NCBI GenBank assembly: GCA_944325215.1
Contig: CALUZC010000004.1
Span: forward strand, 51,534 to 115,533
Source: an uncultured Mucispirillum sp.
Lineage (GTDB): Bacteria; Chrysiogenota; Deferribacteres; Deferribacterales; Mucispirillaceae
DNA: 64,000 nucleotides
Reading direction: 5' to 3'
Positions 34,210-43,965 of the stretch are shown piece after piece (the first letter of the stretch is position 1; the number at the start of each line of letters is the position of its first letter). The position numbers and the translations under genes were made by a program. The notes under the pieces were generated by a model. That model was not told where the DNA came from and searched no databases. It worked only from the letters and a program-made list of their open reading frames with translations.

Positions 34210-36780
34210 TCAAGCAAAAAAATACTCACTTTCAAGTAAATCCATTAAATCAAGGCTGCCGTATTCCACCGCCTGCGGCAGTTTCATTTTATTTCGCTTG
34301 CTTTCTGGCACAATTTCCAGAACTTCTTTAGTCCACTTTTGCAACACATCAGTTGAAAACATTTCCACAAATGCTTCTCTTAATATGCTTGCAAGCTTTG
34401 TGCTATCAGCTGCATGGGTGCCGTAACTATCGTGTATCATAGCAAAATGCGAGATACCCTGCTTGCTTGCTTTATCCACCGTTTTCATCATAGCAGCAGC
34501 ATCTAAAGAATGGATAAAATTTGGAGCTATCCCCATTCTTTGCTTTTTGCTGGAGATTTTTGGCAGTTCATCATTAACAAATATTCGTATGCCGCTACCT
34601 AACTTTGTTTCAATTTTCACACTTTTTTCTTCTTTGTAAGCTTGCATTACCTTAAATCCTACTGGGCTAGTCCAGTATATTGGCAGGCTGTCTTTTGCTA
34701 TTATGGAAGCTATATTTTGCAAATATCCCATACCCTCATAAGCTTTAATAACAGTTTCCCCCACAGCCTGCCATATAACTTCTGCCAAAAATAAAGCAGG
34801 ATAAAATAAGCTTTTGTTATCAGGGTATATTTCATTTATTATATTATCTTTATGTTTTGCTACTGCTTCTTTTAACCACTCATAAGTATACTGCTTGCAG
34901 CTTTCAAACGTGGCAGCATAGGGCACAGTCATCACCTGCCTTTTGGTGCAGCTCCTATCTATCCCTAAATCAATTAATGCTGGTGCTATTATTTTTTCAT
35001 CATAAAGCAGTGCCCCAGTGGAAGAAAACCTTTTCTGCCCTGCTTGTATTTTAAGTTTTAACTTTTCTACTACTTTTCCTGCCACTACGCCGTATATATC
35101 TGACGGTACATTAGACGGAATAAGGTTAGTTGCCCTGCCGCCCTCTTCATCCCTTAAAAGCAGGCTGTAGATTTGCAAGCCGTTGCAGGTGCCATCCATT
35201 GCTATAGGCAATCTTGAATTAAAATACACCCCACGCTCGCAGGCTGCTTTATAATCAGCCCATTCAAAACAAAAGGCTAAAAACTGGAAAGGTTTATCCG
35301 CCTTGTGCCAAAAGGTATTTTTTATTGGGTTATCAGCTACTGCCCTTATAACATCATCGTTGCTTATCACCCACGAAAACCTCTCATCAAGGCTTAGTTT
35401 GTCTTCCCCATAGACATTAGCTCCGTGTATAGCCAGCCAGCGAACTGCTCCCCATTCTATTATTGGTTTAGCTTCAGCAAATTCTAGCAAGCCCTTGCCC
35501 CAATCCTGCGACTGCGGGTTTAAAAATGATGGCACTGCATACACTCTGCCTCTAAAGTCAAGCTGATGGGGAAAGTATATCTCATCCTCATTCAAAAACT
35601 CTTTTGCTACACTTATTATTCTTGCTACAGTTAATCTTTTAGAACGGCGGGCAATGTTATCTTTATGGGTTTGCGTTACTTTCTTTTTCCAAGATTTAAA
35701 TGCCTCTTTGTTTTCTTCCAGACTAAAGCATTTGTGGTCGCCTGTTTCTTCAACCACGCCATTACATACAGGGCATACTGGAAGTGGCATATCTTCATCA
35801 GTAATATAGCCACCTTTCTTATCTGGTATGATACTTTGTTTTTTCCATAAATGCTCCATCACATCAAACACCCTTTTATTTATCCGCCATGAAGTATTTT
35901 GTATGGCGTTGATAGCATTATACACTGTCTGCATTTCTTCTGTGCGGTTATTTAATTCTTCAAGGTAGGCTTTAGGTGAAAACCGTGCCTTTACAAGCCA
36001 AAGCTCTTTTGTTTTTGCGTAGTAGCCACCGTCAAAAACATCGCTCCACGTCTTCGGTGGGATAATGGTTGGTAAATATTCAGGAGTTGCTCCTGCAAAA
36101 TCCTCTGTGCGTTTAATGAACTCAAGGCACTTTTCAGTAGGCACTACGTAATTTGTTACAGTGCCTTTTAAATTACTATCCCCCGATATTTCAATAAAGC
36201 CTGTTGTTTCCATAAAAATTTCTATGAGCTTTACCCCCAACTGCACTTTGTCCTGCTTGCTCCACGCTTCCACGCCAATACCTGCACGCTTCATAGCAAT
36301 GTTTAGAGCGTTTGCTTTATGCTGTTCGTGGTTTGTCTTCACGATACTATGCATAAGGTTAAATAAGTCAGGGTTTAGTCTTTCAAATTCAGAAAGCTTA
36401 TGCTCTTCGTAAATTGCACCTGCAAGCTTTAAAGCAAGGCTTGAAAGGCTAACCCTTGAGCTTAAGCTGTTTACAATAGTTCTTAGCGTGATAAAAGCAG
36501 TTACACGGTTATCATCTATTAGCTTAAGATATTTTAAAGCTGTATGTCGCCTGCCAGCTTTGCCGCTTTCTGCTTCAGCCATAAACTTATCAATAGATGA
36601 TGAAACAGCATTAAGCTGCGTCCGCATAAGGCTTTGTCCGTAAAGCGTAATGCTTTCGTTTTTGTCTGATTTTGCTTTGGCATAAATACGCTCAACCTTA
36701 CGCCTACCACGTAAAGACATCTCTAATTCAAGATTAAGCTGCCTTTGAAATTTTTCATCTGATACTACTTTTTTCTGCAT
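34210..36780 (-). CDS. Single-subunit phage RNA polymerase (T7 gp1-like)
   Basis: 856 aa, against 883 in T7. Catalytic motifs: A with AMDGTCNGLQIYS, B with RSCTKRQVMTVPYAATFE, and C with FAMIHDSYGTHAAD whose His is at about residue 783. The C-terminus YFFA recalls the essential FAFA end of T7. It transcribes the later phage genes. ATG 36780 follows AAGGAG; the frame extends to 36843 without support. It is the first gene of the phage run and diverges from host pheA. Confidence 0.96.
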   Translation of the reverse strand: MQKKVVSDEKFQRQLNLELEMSLRGRRKVERIYAKAKSDKNESITLYGQSLMRTQLNAVSSSIDKFMAEAESGKAGRRHTALKYLKLIDDNRVTAFITLRTIVNSLSSRVSLSSLALKLAGAIYEEHKLSEFERLNPDLFNLMHSIVKTNHEQHKANALNIAMKRAGIGVEAWSKQDKVQLGVKLIEIFMETTGFIEISGDSNLKGTVTNYVVPTEKCLEFIKRTEDFAGATPEYLPTIIPPKTWSDVFDGGYYAKTKELWLVKARFSPKAYLEELNNRTEEMQTVYNAINAIQNTSWRINKRVFDVMEHLWKKQSIIPDKKGGYITDEDMPLPVCPVCNGVVEETGDHKCFSLEENKEAFKSWKKKVTQTHKDNIARRSKRLTVARIISVAKEFLNEDEIYFPHQLDFRGRVYAVPSFLNPQSQDWGKGLLEFAEAKPIIEWGAVRWLAIHGANVYGEDKLSLDERFSWVISNDDVIRAVADNPIKNTFWHKADKPFQFLAFCFEWADYKAACERGVYFNSRLPIAMDGTCNGLQIYSLLLRDEEGGRATNLIPSNVPSDIYGVVAGKVVEKLKLKIQAGQKRFSSTGALLYDEKIIAPALIDLGIDRSCTKRQVMTVPYAATFESCKQYTYEWLKEAVAKHKDNIINEIYPDNKSLFYPALFLAEVIWQAVGETVIKAYEGMGYLQNIASIIAKDSLPIYWTSPVGFKVMQAYKEEKSVKIETKLGSGIRIFVNDELPKISSKKQRMGIAPNFIHSLDAAAMMKTVDKASKQGISHFAMIHDSYGTHAADSTKLASILREAFVEMFSTDVLQKWTKEVLEIVPESKRNKMKLPQAVEYGSLDLMDLLESEYFFA

Positions 36781-37032
36781 TTTGTCTGCTCCTTTTGGAA
36801 GCAAACACGGACAGGAAAAACCAAAACAAACAAACAAAAACACTTAAAACCATCTGCAATCGCTGCAACCTTTTAAATTTTTCATCTGAAATGTTGATTT
36901 TTCTTGTAGCCAAAATAAAAAACTATTAAATTGTATTGAATTTGCAATACATCTTGATTTATATGCAAGATTACTTATAGATATTAAATTTTTCTTATTG
37001 AATATTTAAAAATCTTTTGCTAAACTTTCCAA
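36781..37032. promoter_or_regulatory. Phage-host junction region and divergent promoters
   Basis: The prophage must end here, between the RNA polymerase and pheA. An inverted repeat TGTATTG-N6-CAATACA at 36932-36951 could be an operator. For pheA, TTGATT followed after 16 bases by TATAGA is a good promoter near 36953-36981. A 15-base direct repeat AAATTTTTCATCTGA occurs near 36874 and inside the 5' end of the polymerase gene. The attachment core cannot be named without the left end. Confidence 0.5.
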
Positions 37033-38103
37033 ATGAAAACATTAAAAGATTTAAGATTAGAAATTGATAATATTGACAGCCAGATTTTAGCACTTTTAAA
37101 TAAACGTGCAGAATGTGTTATTGAAGTTGGGGAGATAAAAAAGAAAGAAGGCTCTCCAGTGTGGGTTAATTCCAGAGAAGAACAGATTTACGCCCGTTTA
37201 AAAGAAGAAAATAAAGGTCCTTTCCCGCAGCATTCTTTAAGAAATGTTTTTAGGGAAATAATGAGTGCTTCTTTATGTTTAGAAGAAGAAGTGCGTGTGG
37301 CTTTTTTAGGCCCTGTTGGCACATTTTCAAATTTAGCAGCTGTTAAGCGTTTTGGTCAGTCTGCCAAATTAATACCTGTAAGAAATATTGGGGAGATATT
37401 TCAAGGGGTGGAAAAAGGTCATGTGCATTACGGTATTGTGCCTGTGGAAAACTCTCTTGAAGGTGCTGTTAACCAATCTCTTGATATGTTTATGGATAGT
37501 GATGTGGTTATTATGGGCGAAGTATATGTTGAAATTGCAGAAAACCTGCTTAATAAAACAGGCAGGAAGGAATATATAAAAAAAATATATTCTCACCCAA
37601 GCCCATTGGGGCAGTGTTCCAAATGGCTTGCCAAAAATTTTCCTGATACTGAGCTTATTCCTTGCGAATCTACTGCACTGGCTGCTGAAATGGCACAAAA
37701 TGATGAAAGTGTGGCAGCAATTGGCAGTGAATTGGCTGAAGCTGTATATAATCTAAAAGTGATAGAACGTCATATTGAAGACGGCCCCGGTAATTTTACA
37801 AGATTTGTAGTTATTGGTAAAAGTCATCAGAAAATGACAGGTAATGATAAAACTTCATTAATGTTTAGTGTCCACCATAAATCTGGTGCATTATATGATG
37901 TTCTTGAAATATTTAAGCGTGGTAATATTAATATGACAACACTTGAAAGCAGACCGTCAAAACAAAAACCATGGGAATATCTTTTTTACACTGATATTGA
38001 TGGTCATAAAGACAGTCCAGAAATAAAAAAAGTATTAGATGAATTTATAGAAAAAACACCTATTGCAAAAGTATTAGGTTCATATCCTAAGGGAGAGTTT
38101 TAA
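37033..38103 (+). CDS. pheA: Chorismate mutase-prephenate dehydratase (P-protein)
   Basis: 356 aa. Residues 1-85 are an AroQ chorismate mutase (LRLEIDNIDSQILALLNKRA, EEQIYARL). Residues about 88-270 are prephenate dehydratase (FLGPVGTFSNLAA, VPVENSLEGAVNQSLD, GPGNFTRFVV). The ACT domain (about 280-356) with ESRPSK binds phenylalanine for feedback control. It makes phenylpyruvate from chorismate. First gene of the aromatic operon; the hisC gene follows two bases after its stop. Confidence 0.96.
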   Translation: MKTLKDLRLEIDNIDSQILALLNKRAECVIEVGEIKKKEGSPVWVNSREEQIYARLKEENKGPFPQHSLRNVFREIMSASLCLEEEVRVAFLGPVGTFSNLAAVKRFGQSAKLIPVRNIGEIFQGVEKGHVHYGIVPVENSLEGAVNQSLDMFMDSDVVIMGEVYVEIAENLLNKTGRKEYIKKIYSHPSPLGQCSKWLAKNFPDTELIPCESTALAAEMAQNDESVAAIGSELAEAVYNLKVIERHIEDGPGNFTRFVVIGKSHQKMTGNDKTSLMFSVHHKSGALYDVLEIFKRGNINMTTLESRPSKQKPWEYLFYTDIDGHKDSPEIKKVLDEFIEKTPIAKVLGSYPKGEF

Positions 38104-38105
38104 TT

Positions 38106-39203
38106 ATGGCAGATTATAAATCATTAGTGTGGGAGGGGCTTCTTGAATTATCAGCATATGTTCCAGGAAAACCTGTAAAAGAGCTTGAAAGAGAATTAGG
38201 TCTTAAAAATATAATGAAGCTTGCATCTAATGAAAACCCATATGGAGCAAGCAAAAAAGCAGTTAATGCTTTAAAAGAATATGAAAAAGAGATTACACGA
38301 TATCCAATAGGGGATAGTTTTTATTTAAGGCAGGAAATAGCTGCATTTCATAATGTAGATATTGATAATATAATATGTGGTGCAGGCAGTGATGAAATTA
38401 TCCAGCTTTTATATATGGCATTTTTAACAAATGATACCCACGCTCTTGCTCCAAGCCCATCATTTTCTGAATATGAGCTTCTTGCACGCGGCTTAAAGTC
38501 AAGCTGCAGATGGGTTGAAACAAATGATGATTTTACTACTAATTTTGAAAACATATTAAATGCAGTAAACGATAAAACTCGTTTTATTATGCTTGCAAAC
38601 CCTAATAACCCAACTGGAACACTTTTTTCATCTGCTGAATTTATTTCATTTATGGACAGGTTATCAAGTAATATACTTGTTGTTTTAGATGAAGCATATA
38701 TTGAATTTGCTGAAGGTGATTATCCTGATGTTTTTTCACTTATGAAAAAATATAATAACTTAATGACTATGAGAACTTTTTCCAAAGCTTATGGGCTTGC
38801 ATCTATTAGGTGTGGTTATTTAGTGGCAGATAAAGAGTGTATATCATTAATTAATAGAATACGCCCACCTTTCAATGTAAATTCTGCTGCTCAAATAATG
38901 TGTGCTGAAGCTATAAAAGACCAAGACCATATTAAAAATGTGGTAGCATTAAACAAGCAGGGCAAAGAATATATATATAACGAAGTAAAAAAATTAGGGC
39001 TTGAATATGTTGCAACCCATACAAACTTTATGCTTATAAAGGTTGGTAACGGTAAAAAGGTATTTGATGATATGTTGAAAGAAGGTGTAATAGTTCGCTT
39101 TTTAGGTGGGGACAGGTTAAAGGAATATATCAGGGTATCCATAGGAACAGATAAAGAAAACGAAGTATTTATAAATGCATTAAAAAAAGTTTTAAATAAA
39201 TAA
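38106..39203 (+). CDS. hisC: Histidinol-phosphate / aromatic aminotransferase
   Basis: 365 aa, class II PLP aminotransferase. Visible motifs: ASNENPYG, IICGAGSDEI, ANPNNPTGT, VLDEAYIEFA and the PLP lysine in TFSKAYGLASIRCGY. HisC enzymes convert imidazole-acetol phosphate to histidinol phosphate; in many bacteria they also make Phe and Tyr from phenylpyruvate and hydroxyphenylpyruvate. Its place between pheA and aroF suggests the aromatic role here. Confidence 0.92.
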   Translation: MADYKSLVWEGLLELSAYVPGKPVKELERELGLKNIMKLASNENPYGASKKAVNALKEYEKEITRYPIGDSFYLRQEIAAFHNVDIDNIICGAGSDEIIQLLYMAFLTNDTHALAPSPSFSEYELLARGLKSSCRWVETNDDFTTNFENILNAVNDKTRFIMLANPNNPTGTLFSSAEFISFMDRLSSNILVVLDEAYIEFAEGDYPDVFSLMKKYNNLMTMRTFSKAYGLASIRCGYLVADKECISLINRIRPPFNVNSAAQIMCAEAIKDQDHIKNVVALNKQGKEYIYNEVKKLGLEYVATHTNFMLIKVGNGKKVFDDMLKEGVIVRFLGGDRLKEYIRVSIGTDKENEVFINALKKVLNK

Positions 39204-39223
39204 AAGATATTTGGAGATATAAT

Positions 39224-40243
39224 ATGATTATTGTAATGAAACACGATGCTTCTAAAGAAGAAGTAGGTAATTTAACAGAACATTTAACATCATGTGGTTA
39301 CAGGCTCACAATTTCTGAAGGTGTAGAAAGAACAGTTATTGGAGCAATAGGTGATGAATCATTATTAAAAGGCAAACAGGTGCAGACTTTTCCTGGGGTT
39401 GATGAAATCATACCAATATCTAAACCATATAAACTTGTAAGCCGTGAATTTAAAAAAGAAGATACTATTATTGATGTAAAAGGCGTAAAAATTGGTGGTA
39501 AAGAGTTAGCAGTTATGAGTGGCCCATGTTCTGTTGAAAGTTTAGAGCAGGCGCGTATTGTTGCAGAAAAAACAAGTGCACATGGTTCAAGAATATTAAG
39601 AGGTGGAGCATATAAACCACGCACAAGCCCATATTCATTTCAAGGTATGGGGCCAGAAGGCTTAATTTACCTTAGAAAAGCAGCAGATGAATTTGGTATG
39701 ATAGTTGTAACAGAGCTTACAGATCCAAGAGATATAGAAATCGTATCAGAATATGCAGATATTTTACAAATCGGTGCAAGGAATATGCAAAACTTCCGTC
39801 TGCTTCATGAAGTTGGTGCACAAGAAAAACCAGTGCTTTTAAAAAGAGGCATGAGTGCTACTATTAAAGAATTTTTACTTGCAGCTGAGCATATTGCAAA
39901 AGAAGGTAATTCAAATATTATTCTTTGCGAACGTGGTATTAGAACATTTGAAACATATACTAGAAATACATTAGATTTAGCTTGTGTTCCAGCTATTAAA
40001 TCACTTTCTCACTTGCCAGTAATAGTAGACCCAAGTCACGGCACAGGTAGAATAGAATGTATAGGTCCAATGGCTTTAGCATCAGTTGCAGCAGGGGCTG
40101 ATGGTCTTATGATAGAAGTTCACCCAAATCCTGATGAGGCATTAAGTGATGGCGACCAGTCACTTACTCCAGAGCAGTATATAGAAGTTATGGAAAAAGT
40201 GGAAATTATTGCAAAAGCAGTAGGTAAGGAAATTGCCAAATAA
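39224..40243 (+). CDS. aroF: 3-deoxy-7-phosphoheptulonate synthase, type I-beta
   Basis: 339 aa. The first ~70 residues form an N-terminal ferredoxin-like regulatory domain, as in Thermotoga-type enzymes. The barrel carries MSGPCSVES, RGGAYKPRTSPYSFQG, LQIGARNMQNF, LKRGMSATIKEFL and VDPSHGTG. It condenses PEP and erythrose 4-phosphate, the first shikimate-pathway step, using a metal ion. Ends by overlapping the tyrA start. Confidence 0.95.
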   Translation: MIIVMKHDASKEEVGNLTEHLTSCGYRLTISEGVERTVIGAIGDESLLKGKQVQTFPGVDEIIPISKPYKLVSREFKKEDTIIDVKGVKIGGKELAVMSGPCSVESLEQARIVAEKTSAHGSRILRGGAYKPRTSPYSFQGMGPEGLIYLRKAADEFGMIVVTELTDPRDIEIVSEYADILQIGARNMQNFRLLHEVGAQEKPVLLKRGMSATIKEFLLAAEHIAKEGNSNIILCERGIRTFETYTRNTLDLACVPAIKSLSHLPVIVDPSHGTGRIECIGPMALASVAAGADGLMIEVHPNPDEALSDGDQSLTPEQYIEVMEKVEIIAKAVGKEIAK

Positions 40244-41069
40244 TTTGCCCTTTAGAAATATTGGTATTGCAGGTATAGGATTAATTGGCGGTTCTTTTGC
40301 CAAATCCTTTGCCTGTAAAGGCATTAATATATACGGATACGATGTAAGTAAAAATGTATTAGTGCAGGCTGTTGAAAGTAATATTTTTCAAGGGGTAACT
40401 GATGAGTTTGACAGGTTTATTAATTTTCCCCTTGATTTAATCTATATATGTCTTCCTGTTAAATCAGCAATAAAATTTATAAATAATCTAGGAAAAATCA
40501 ATTATACTAAGCCAGTAACAGATGCCTGCAGCACAAAAGGAACAATAATAAAATCAGCAGAAGAAAATAAATTATTATTTTGTGGTGGGCACCCTATAAA
40601 AGGTAAAGAAAAAAGTGGCTTTATAAATGCAGATGATAATTTGTATGCTGGAGCAAAACATATAATTGTATCCATTGGTAATAAAGAATTAGATAATAAA
40701 TTAGAACAATTACATTTAATGATAAATATGGACGTTAGGAAAATGAGTGCGCATGAGCATGATGAAATATTTGCTAATGTTAGCCATCTACCACATTTAA
40801 TATCTTTTTGTTTAATGGATACAGTTCTTACACAAAATAAAGATGCCCTTTCATATGCTGGTGGCGGCTTCCGTGATTTTACAAGGATTGCAGCAAGTGA
40901 TGCTCAAATGTGGAGCGATATTTTCTTTGATAATGAAGAAGCGTTGATTGAATGTGTAGAAAACTTAGAAAAAGATATTATAAAATGGAAAAATACGATA
41001 AAAGAGGGAAAAGTTCAAGAGCTTTATAATAAAATAGAGCAGGTTAGCGAACAAAGGCGTAAATTATAG
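40233..41069 (+). CDS. tyrA: Prephenate dehydrogenase
   Basis: 278 aa. N-terminal Rossmann motif IGIAGIGLIGGSFAKSF, then TDACSTKGTI, GGHPIKGKEKSG, and a helical C-terminal domain with FRDFTRIAASDAQMW. It oxidises prephenate to 4-hydroxyphenylpyruvate for tyrosine synthesis with NAD. The start is TTG 40233, overlapping aroF by 11 bases; a TTG four codons later is the alternative, as no ATG is near. Confidence 0.93.
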   Translation: MPNNLPFRNIGIAGIGLIGGSFAKSFACKGINIYGYDVSKNVLVQAVESNIFQGVTDEFDRFINFPLDLIYICLPVKSAIKFINNLGKINYTKPVTDACSTKGTIIKSAEENKLLFCGGHPIKGKEKSGFINADDNLYAGAKHIIVSIGNKELDNKLEQLHLMINMDVRKMSAHEHDEIFANVSHLPHLISFCLMDTVLTQNKDALSYAGGGFRDFTRIAASDAQMWSDIFFDNEEALIECVENLEKDIIKWKNTIKEGKVQELYNKIEQVSEQRRKL

Positions 41070-41091
41070 ATTATATTAGTGAGGTAATAAT

Positions 41092-42372
41092 ATGATAACT
41101 TTCGATAAATGTTCATCATTTAAAGGAACAATGAATATTCCTGCAGATAAATCAATAACACACAGAGCAATTATTATGGGAGCTATGACTGACGGTGTTT
41201 CAGTTGTAAAAAATCCACTGCTTTCAAGAGATACCATAGCAACAATGAATGTTGTTCAGCAGTTAGGTGTAAACATAGTAAATGAACGTTCAAGGCTTTT
41301 AATACATTCTGAAGGTGTTAAAAAATTTAGAGAACCATATGATATATTAAACTGTGATAATTCAGGTACAACAGCACGTCTTATGATGGGTGTGTTAGCA
41401 CCGTCAAAATTTTATTCAGTAATAGCAGGGGACCCTTCTCTTTTAAGGCGTCCTATGGCAAGGGTAATTAACCCGCTTGCAAAAATGGGGGCAGATATTA
41501 GAGGTAAAAATAATAATACATTACTTCCTGCAACAGTGCTGCCATCATCATTAAAAGCAGCAGAAATAGAGGCAGAAACAAAATCTGCTCAAGTAAAAAG
41601 TGCTATTCTTTTAGCTGGTGCTCAGCTTGAAGGTGTAACAACTTATATAGAGCATACACCAACAAGAGACCATACTGAAAGAATGTTAAAAGCATTTGGT
41701 ATAAAGTGTGAAAACAATAATGGTAAAATATTAGTTTATGGTGGAGAATTTAGTCAAAATAGAATAGATGTTCCGTCAGATTTTTCATCAGCTGCCTTTT
41801 TTATAGGTGCAGGGCTTATTTTTGAAGGTTCTGAAATAGTTATAGAAAATTGTGGGCTAAATCCATCAAGGACAGGTTTATTACAGGCATTAAAAGAACT
41901 TGGTGTTAATATAGAATATGAAATTACAAGTGATGAAGTTGAGCCTGTTGGCAATATATATATTAAGCCAGCACAAATAAATGGTGGAAAAATAAGTGGA
42001 GAAATAATAGCTAATATGATAGATGAAATCCCAGTTTTAGCAATGATAGGGCTTTTTGGTAAAGCACCACTTGAAATAAGAGATGCTAAAGAATTAAGGG
42101 TAAAAGAATCAGACAGGATTGCAGCATTAATAAATAACTTTAGGGCACTTGGTGCTGAAATTGAAGAATTTGAAGACGGGTTAAAAGTATATCCACTTAC
42201 AAAAGAGCCGGAAAAAGCAACATTATTAGCTTATGATGACCATAGAATATCTATGATAAATATTATTTTAGCTAAAAAATTTGGCGTAAAAGTTTTAATG
42301 GATAATATAGCTTCTCTTGATGTATCATACCCTGATTTTATAGGGGATTTATTATCATTAGAAGTTAAATAA
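41092..42372 (+). CDS. aroA: 3-phosphoshikimate 1-carboxyvinyltransferase (EPSP synthase)
   Basis: 426 aa. Family motifs: NIPADKSITHRAIIMGA at the N-terminus, NCDNSGTTARLMMG, GDPSLLRRPM, KSAQVKSAILLAGAQ, DFSSAAFFIGA, IDEIPVLAMIGLF, LRVKESDRIAAL and DDHRISM. It adds enolpyruvate from PEP to shikimate 3-phosphate. Fifth gene of the aromatic operon. GAGGTAA precedes the ATG. Confidence 0.97.
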   Translation: MITFDKCSSFKGTMNIPADKSITHRAIIMGAMTDGVSVVKNPLLSRDTIATMNVVQQLGVNIVNERSRLLIHSEGVKKFREPYDILNCDNSGTTARLMMGVLAPSKFYSVIAGDPSLLRRPMARVINPLAKMGADIRGKNNNTLLPATVLPSSLKAAEIEAETKSAQVKSAILLAGAQLEGVTTYIEHTPTRDHTERMLKAFGIKCENNNGKILVYGGEFSQNRIDVPSDFSSAAFFIGAGLIFEGSEIVIENCGLNPSRTGLLQALKELGVNIEYEITSDEVEPVGNIYIKPAQINGGKISGEIIANMIDEIPVLAMIGLFGKAPLEIRDAKELRVKESDRIAALINNFRALGAEIEEFEDGLKVYPLTKEPEKATLLAYDDHRISMINIILAKKFGVKVLMDNIASLDVSYPDFIGDLLSLEVK

Positions 42373-42382
42373 GGGGTTATAT

Positions 42383-43039
42383 ATGCAGGTTGCAATAGAT
42401 GGGCCAGCAGGCAGTGGTAAAAGTTCAGTATGTAAGATAATAGCTTCAAAATATGGGCTAACATATATTGATACTGGAGCAATGTATAGAAGTGTTGCTT
42501 ATGTTGGAGAAACCTTTGGTTATGATAATTTGGAAGATAAAGTATCAAATATAGATTTTATATTGGAAGATAATGGTAAAAAAATATCTATAAAATATGA
42601 AGGTCAGGTATATGATTTGACAACAAAAATCAGAACACCTGAAATATCATCTAAAGTGGCATCTGTTGCTTCTATTCCTGCTATTAGAAAAATACTTGTT
42701 GAAAAACAACAGTCATATGCTAAGGGCAGCGATGTCATAATGGAGGGTAGAGATATTACTACTGTTGTGCTGCCAAATGCTGATATAAAGATATATTTAA
42801 CAGCAAGTCCAGAAGAACGGGCAAAACGAAGATATAAAGAGTGGGAAAATAAAGGGAACCCACCAAAATTTGAAGATGTGCTGCAGGATATTATTAAAAG
42901 AGATGAAATGGATACAAATCGTGCAGAAAGCCCATTAAAACAATCAGAAGATGCTATATTTATAGATACAACAGGTTATACTTTGGAAGAAGTGGCAGAT
43001 AAAATAGGCGTAATAATTAATGAAAAAAGAGATAATTAA
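42383..43039 (+). CDS. cmk: Cytidylate kinase
   Basis: 218 aa. P-loop AIDGPAGSGKSSV at residues 3-15, YIDTGAMYR, the lid and core signatures EGRDITTVVLPNADIKIYLTAS and ERAKRRYKEW, and RDEMDTNRAESPL. It phosphorylates CMP and dCMP. The order aroA-cmk-rpsA is common in Gram-negative bacteria. Follows aroA by 10 bases. Confidence 0.96.
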   Translation: MQVAIDGPAGSGKSSVCKIIASKYGLTYIDTGAMYRSVAYVGETFGYDNLEDKVSNIDFILEDNGKKISIKYEGQVYDLTTKIRTPEISSKVASVASIPAIRKILVEKQQSYAKGSDVIMEGRDITTVVLPNADIKIYLTASPEERAKRRYKEWENKGNPPKFEDVLQDIIKRDEMDTNRAESPLKQSEDAIFIDTTGYTLEEVADKIGVIINEKRDN

Positions 43040-43125
43040 TAGTTTTTTTATATAATAATCCTATTTTATTTGCAAAAAGAAAAAAATTAGTATAAAATCA
43101 TCTCATATTAGTTTGGGAGAAATTA

Positions 43126-43965
43126 ATGCAGGTTAAAGTTGCTCGTCATGCAGGGTTTTGTTTTGGAGTGGAACGAGCTATTGATATAGTAAAAAAAGCA
43201 TCTGAAGAAAACAGCAATGTTGTAACATTTGGACCTATTATCCATAATCCACAAGTAGTAAGTGATTTGGAGAGTATGGGTGTATCTACTATTAAATCTT
43301 TAGAAGAAGTAGATGCGGGTATGTCTGTTGTTATTAGAAGCCATGGTATAGAAAAACAGGAAGCGTTATATTTAGAAAAAAATGCAGGTAAAGTAATAGA
43401 TGCAGCCTGCCCGTTTGTTCAAAAAGCTCAAAAAGCAGCAGAAAAGCTTTCTAGAGATTGTGATTATATTGTTATTCTTGGTGAGGCAGACCACCCTGAA
43501 GTTAAGGGTATTATCAGCTATATAGATATTGATTATAAAGTTATTGAAACTGTTGATGAAGCAGAGGCACTAGAGTTTAGAGAAAAATATGGTTTATTAG
43601 CACAGACTACACAAAACCAAGATGTATTTACAACTATTGAAAGTGTATTGAAAAATAAATGTAATGAACTTATAGTTGCAAAAACCATATGTTCTGCTAC
43701 TGAACACAGGCAGTCAGCTGCAATTGAGGTAGCATCTAATGTGGAAGTAATGATAGTTGTTGGTGGCAAGAACAGTGCCAACACTACAAGGCTCTACCAC
43801 CTTTGTAAAGAGATATGCCCAAAAACATACCATGTGGAAACAGAGAAAGAGCTTAGTGCAGATATGTTTTTAAATGTGGAAAATGTAGGGCTTACAGCAG
43901 GGGCAAGCACTCCTAAGTATCTTCTTGAAAAGGTGCGTGAATATATATATGAGGTCGCAAGATGA
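43126..43965 (+). CDS. ispH: 4-hydroxy-3-methylbut-2-enyl diphosphate reductase
   Basis: 279 aa. Three conserved cysteines for the Fe-S cluster: GFCFGVERAI (Cys12), AACPFVQK and KTICSATEHRQ; other motifs are GPIIHNPQVV, IRSHGIEK and GGKNSANTTRL. It performs the last step of the MEP isoprenoid pathway and is oxygen-sensitive. It has its own weak promoter candidate (TTTGCA, 16 bases, TATAAA, about 43071-43098). Its stop overlaps the rpsA start as ATGA. Confidence 0.96.
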   Translation: MQVKVARHAGFCFGVERAIDIVKKASEENSNVVTFGPIIHNPQVVSDLESMGVSTIKSLEEVDAGMSVVIRSHGIEKQEALYLEKNAGKVIDAACPFVQKAQKAAEKLSRDCDYIVILGEADHPEVKGIISYIDIDYKVIETVDEAEALEFREKYGLLAQTTQNQDVFTTIESVLKNKCNELIVAKTICSATEHRQSAAIEVASNVEVMIVVGGKNSANTTRLYHLCKEICPKTYHVETEKELSADMFLNVENVGLTAGASTPKYLLEKVREYIYEVAR

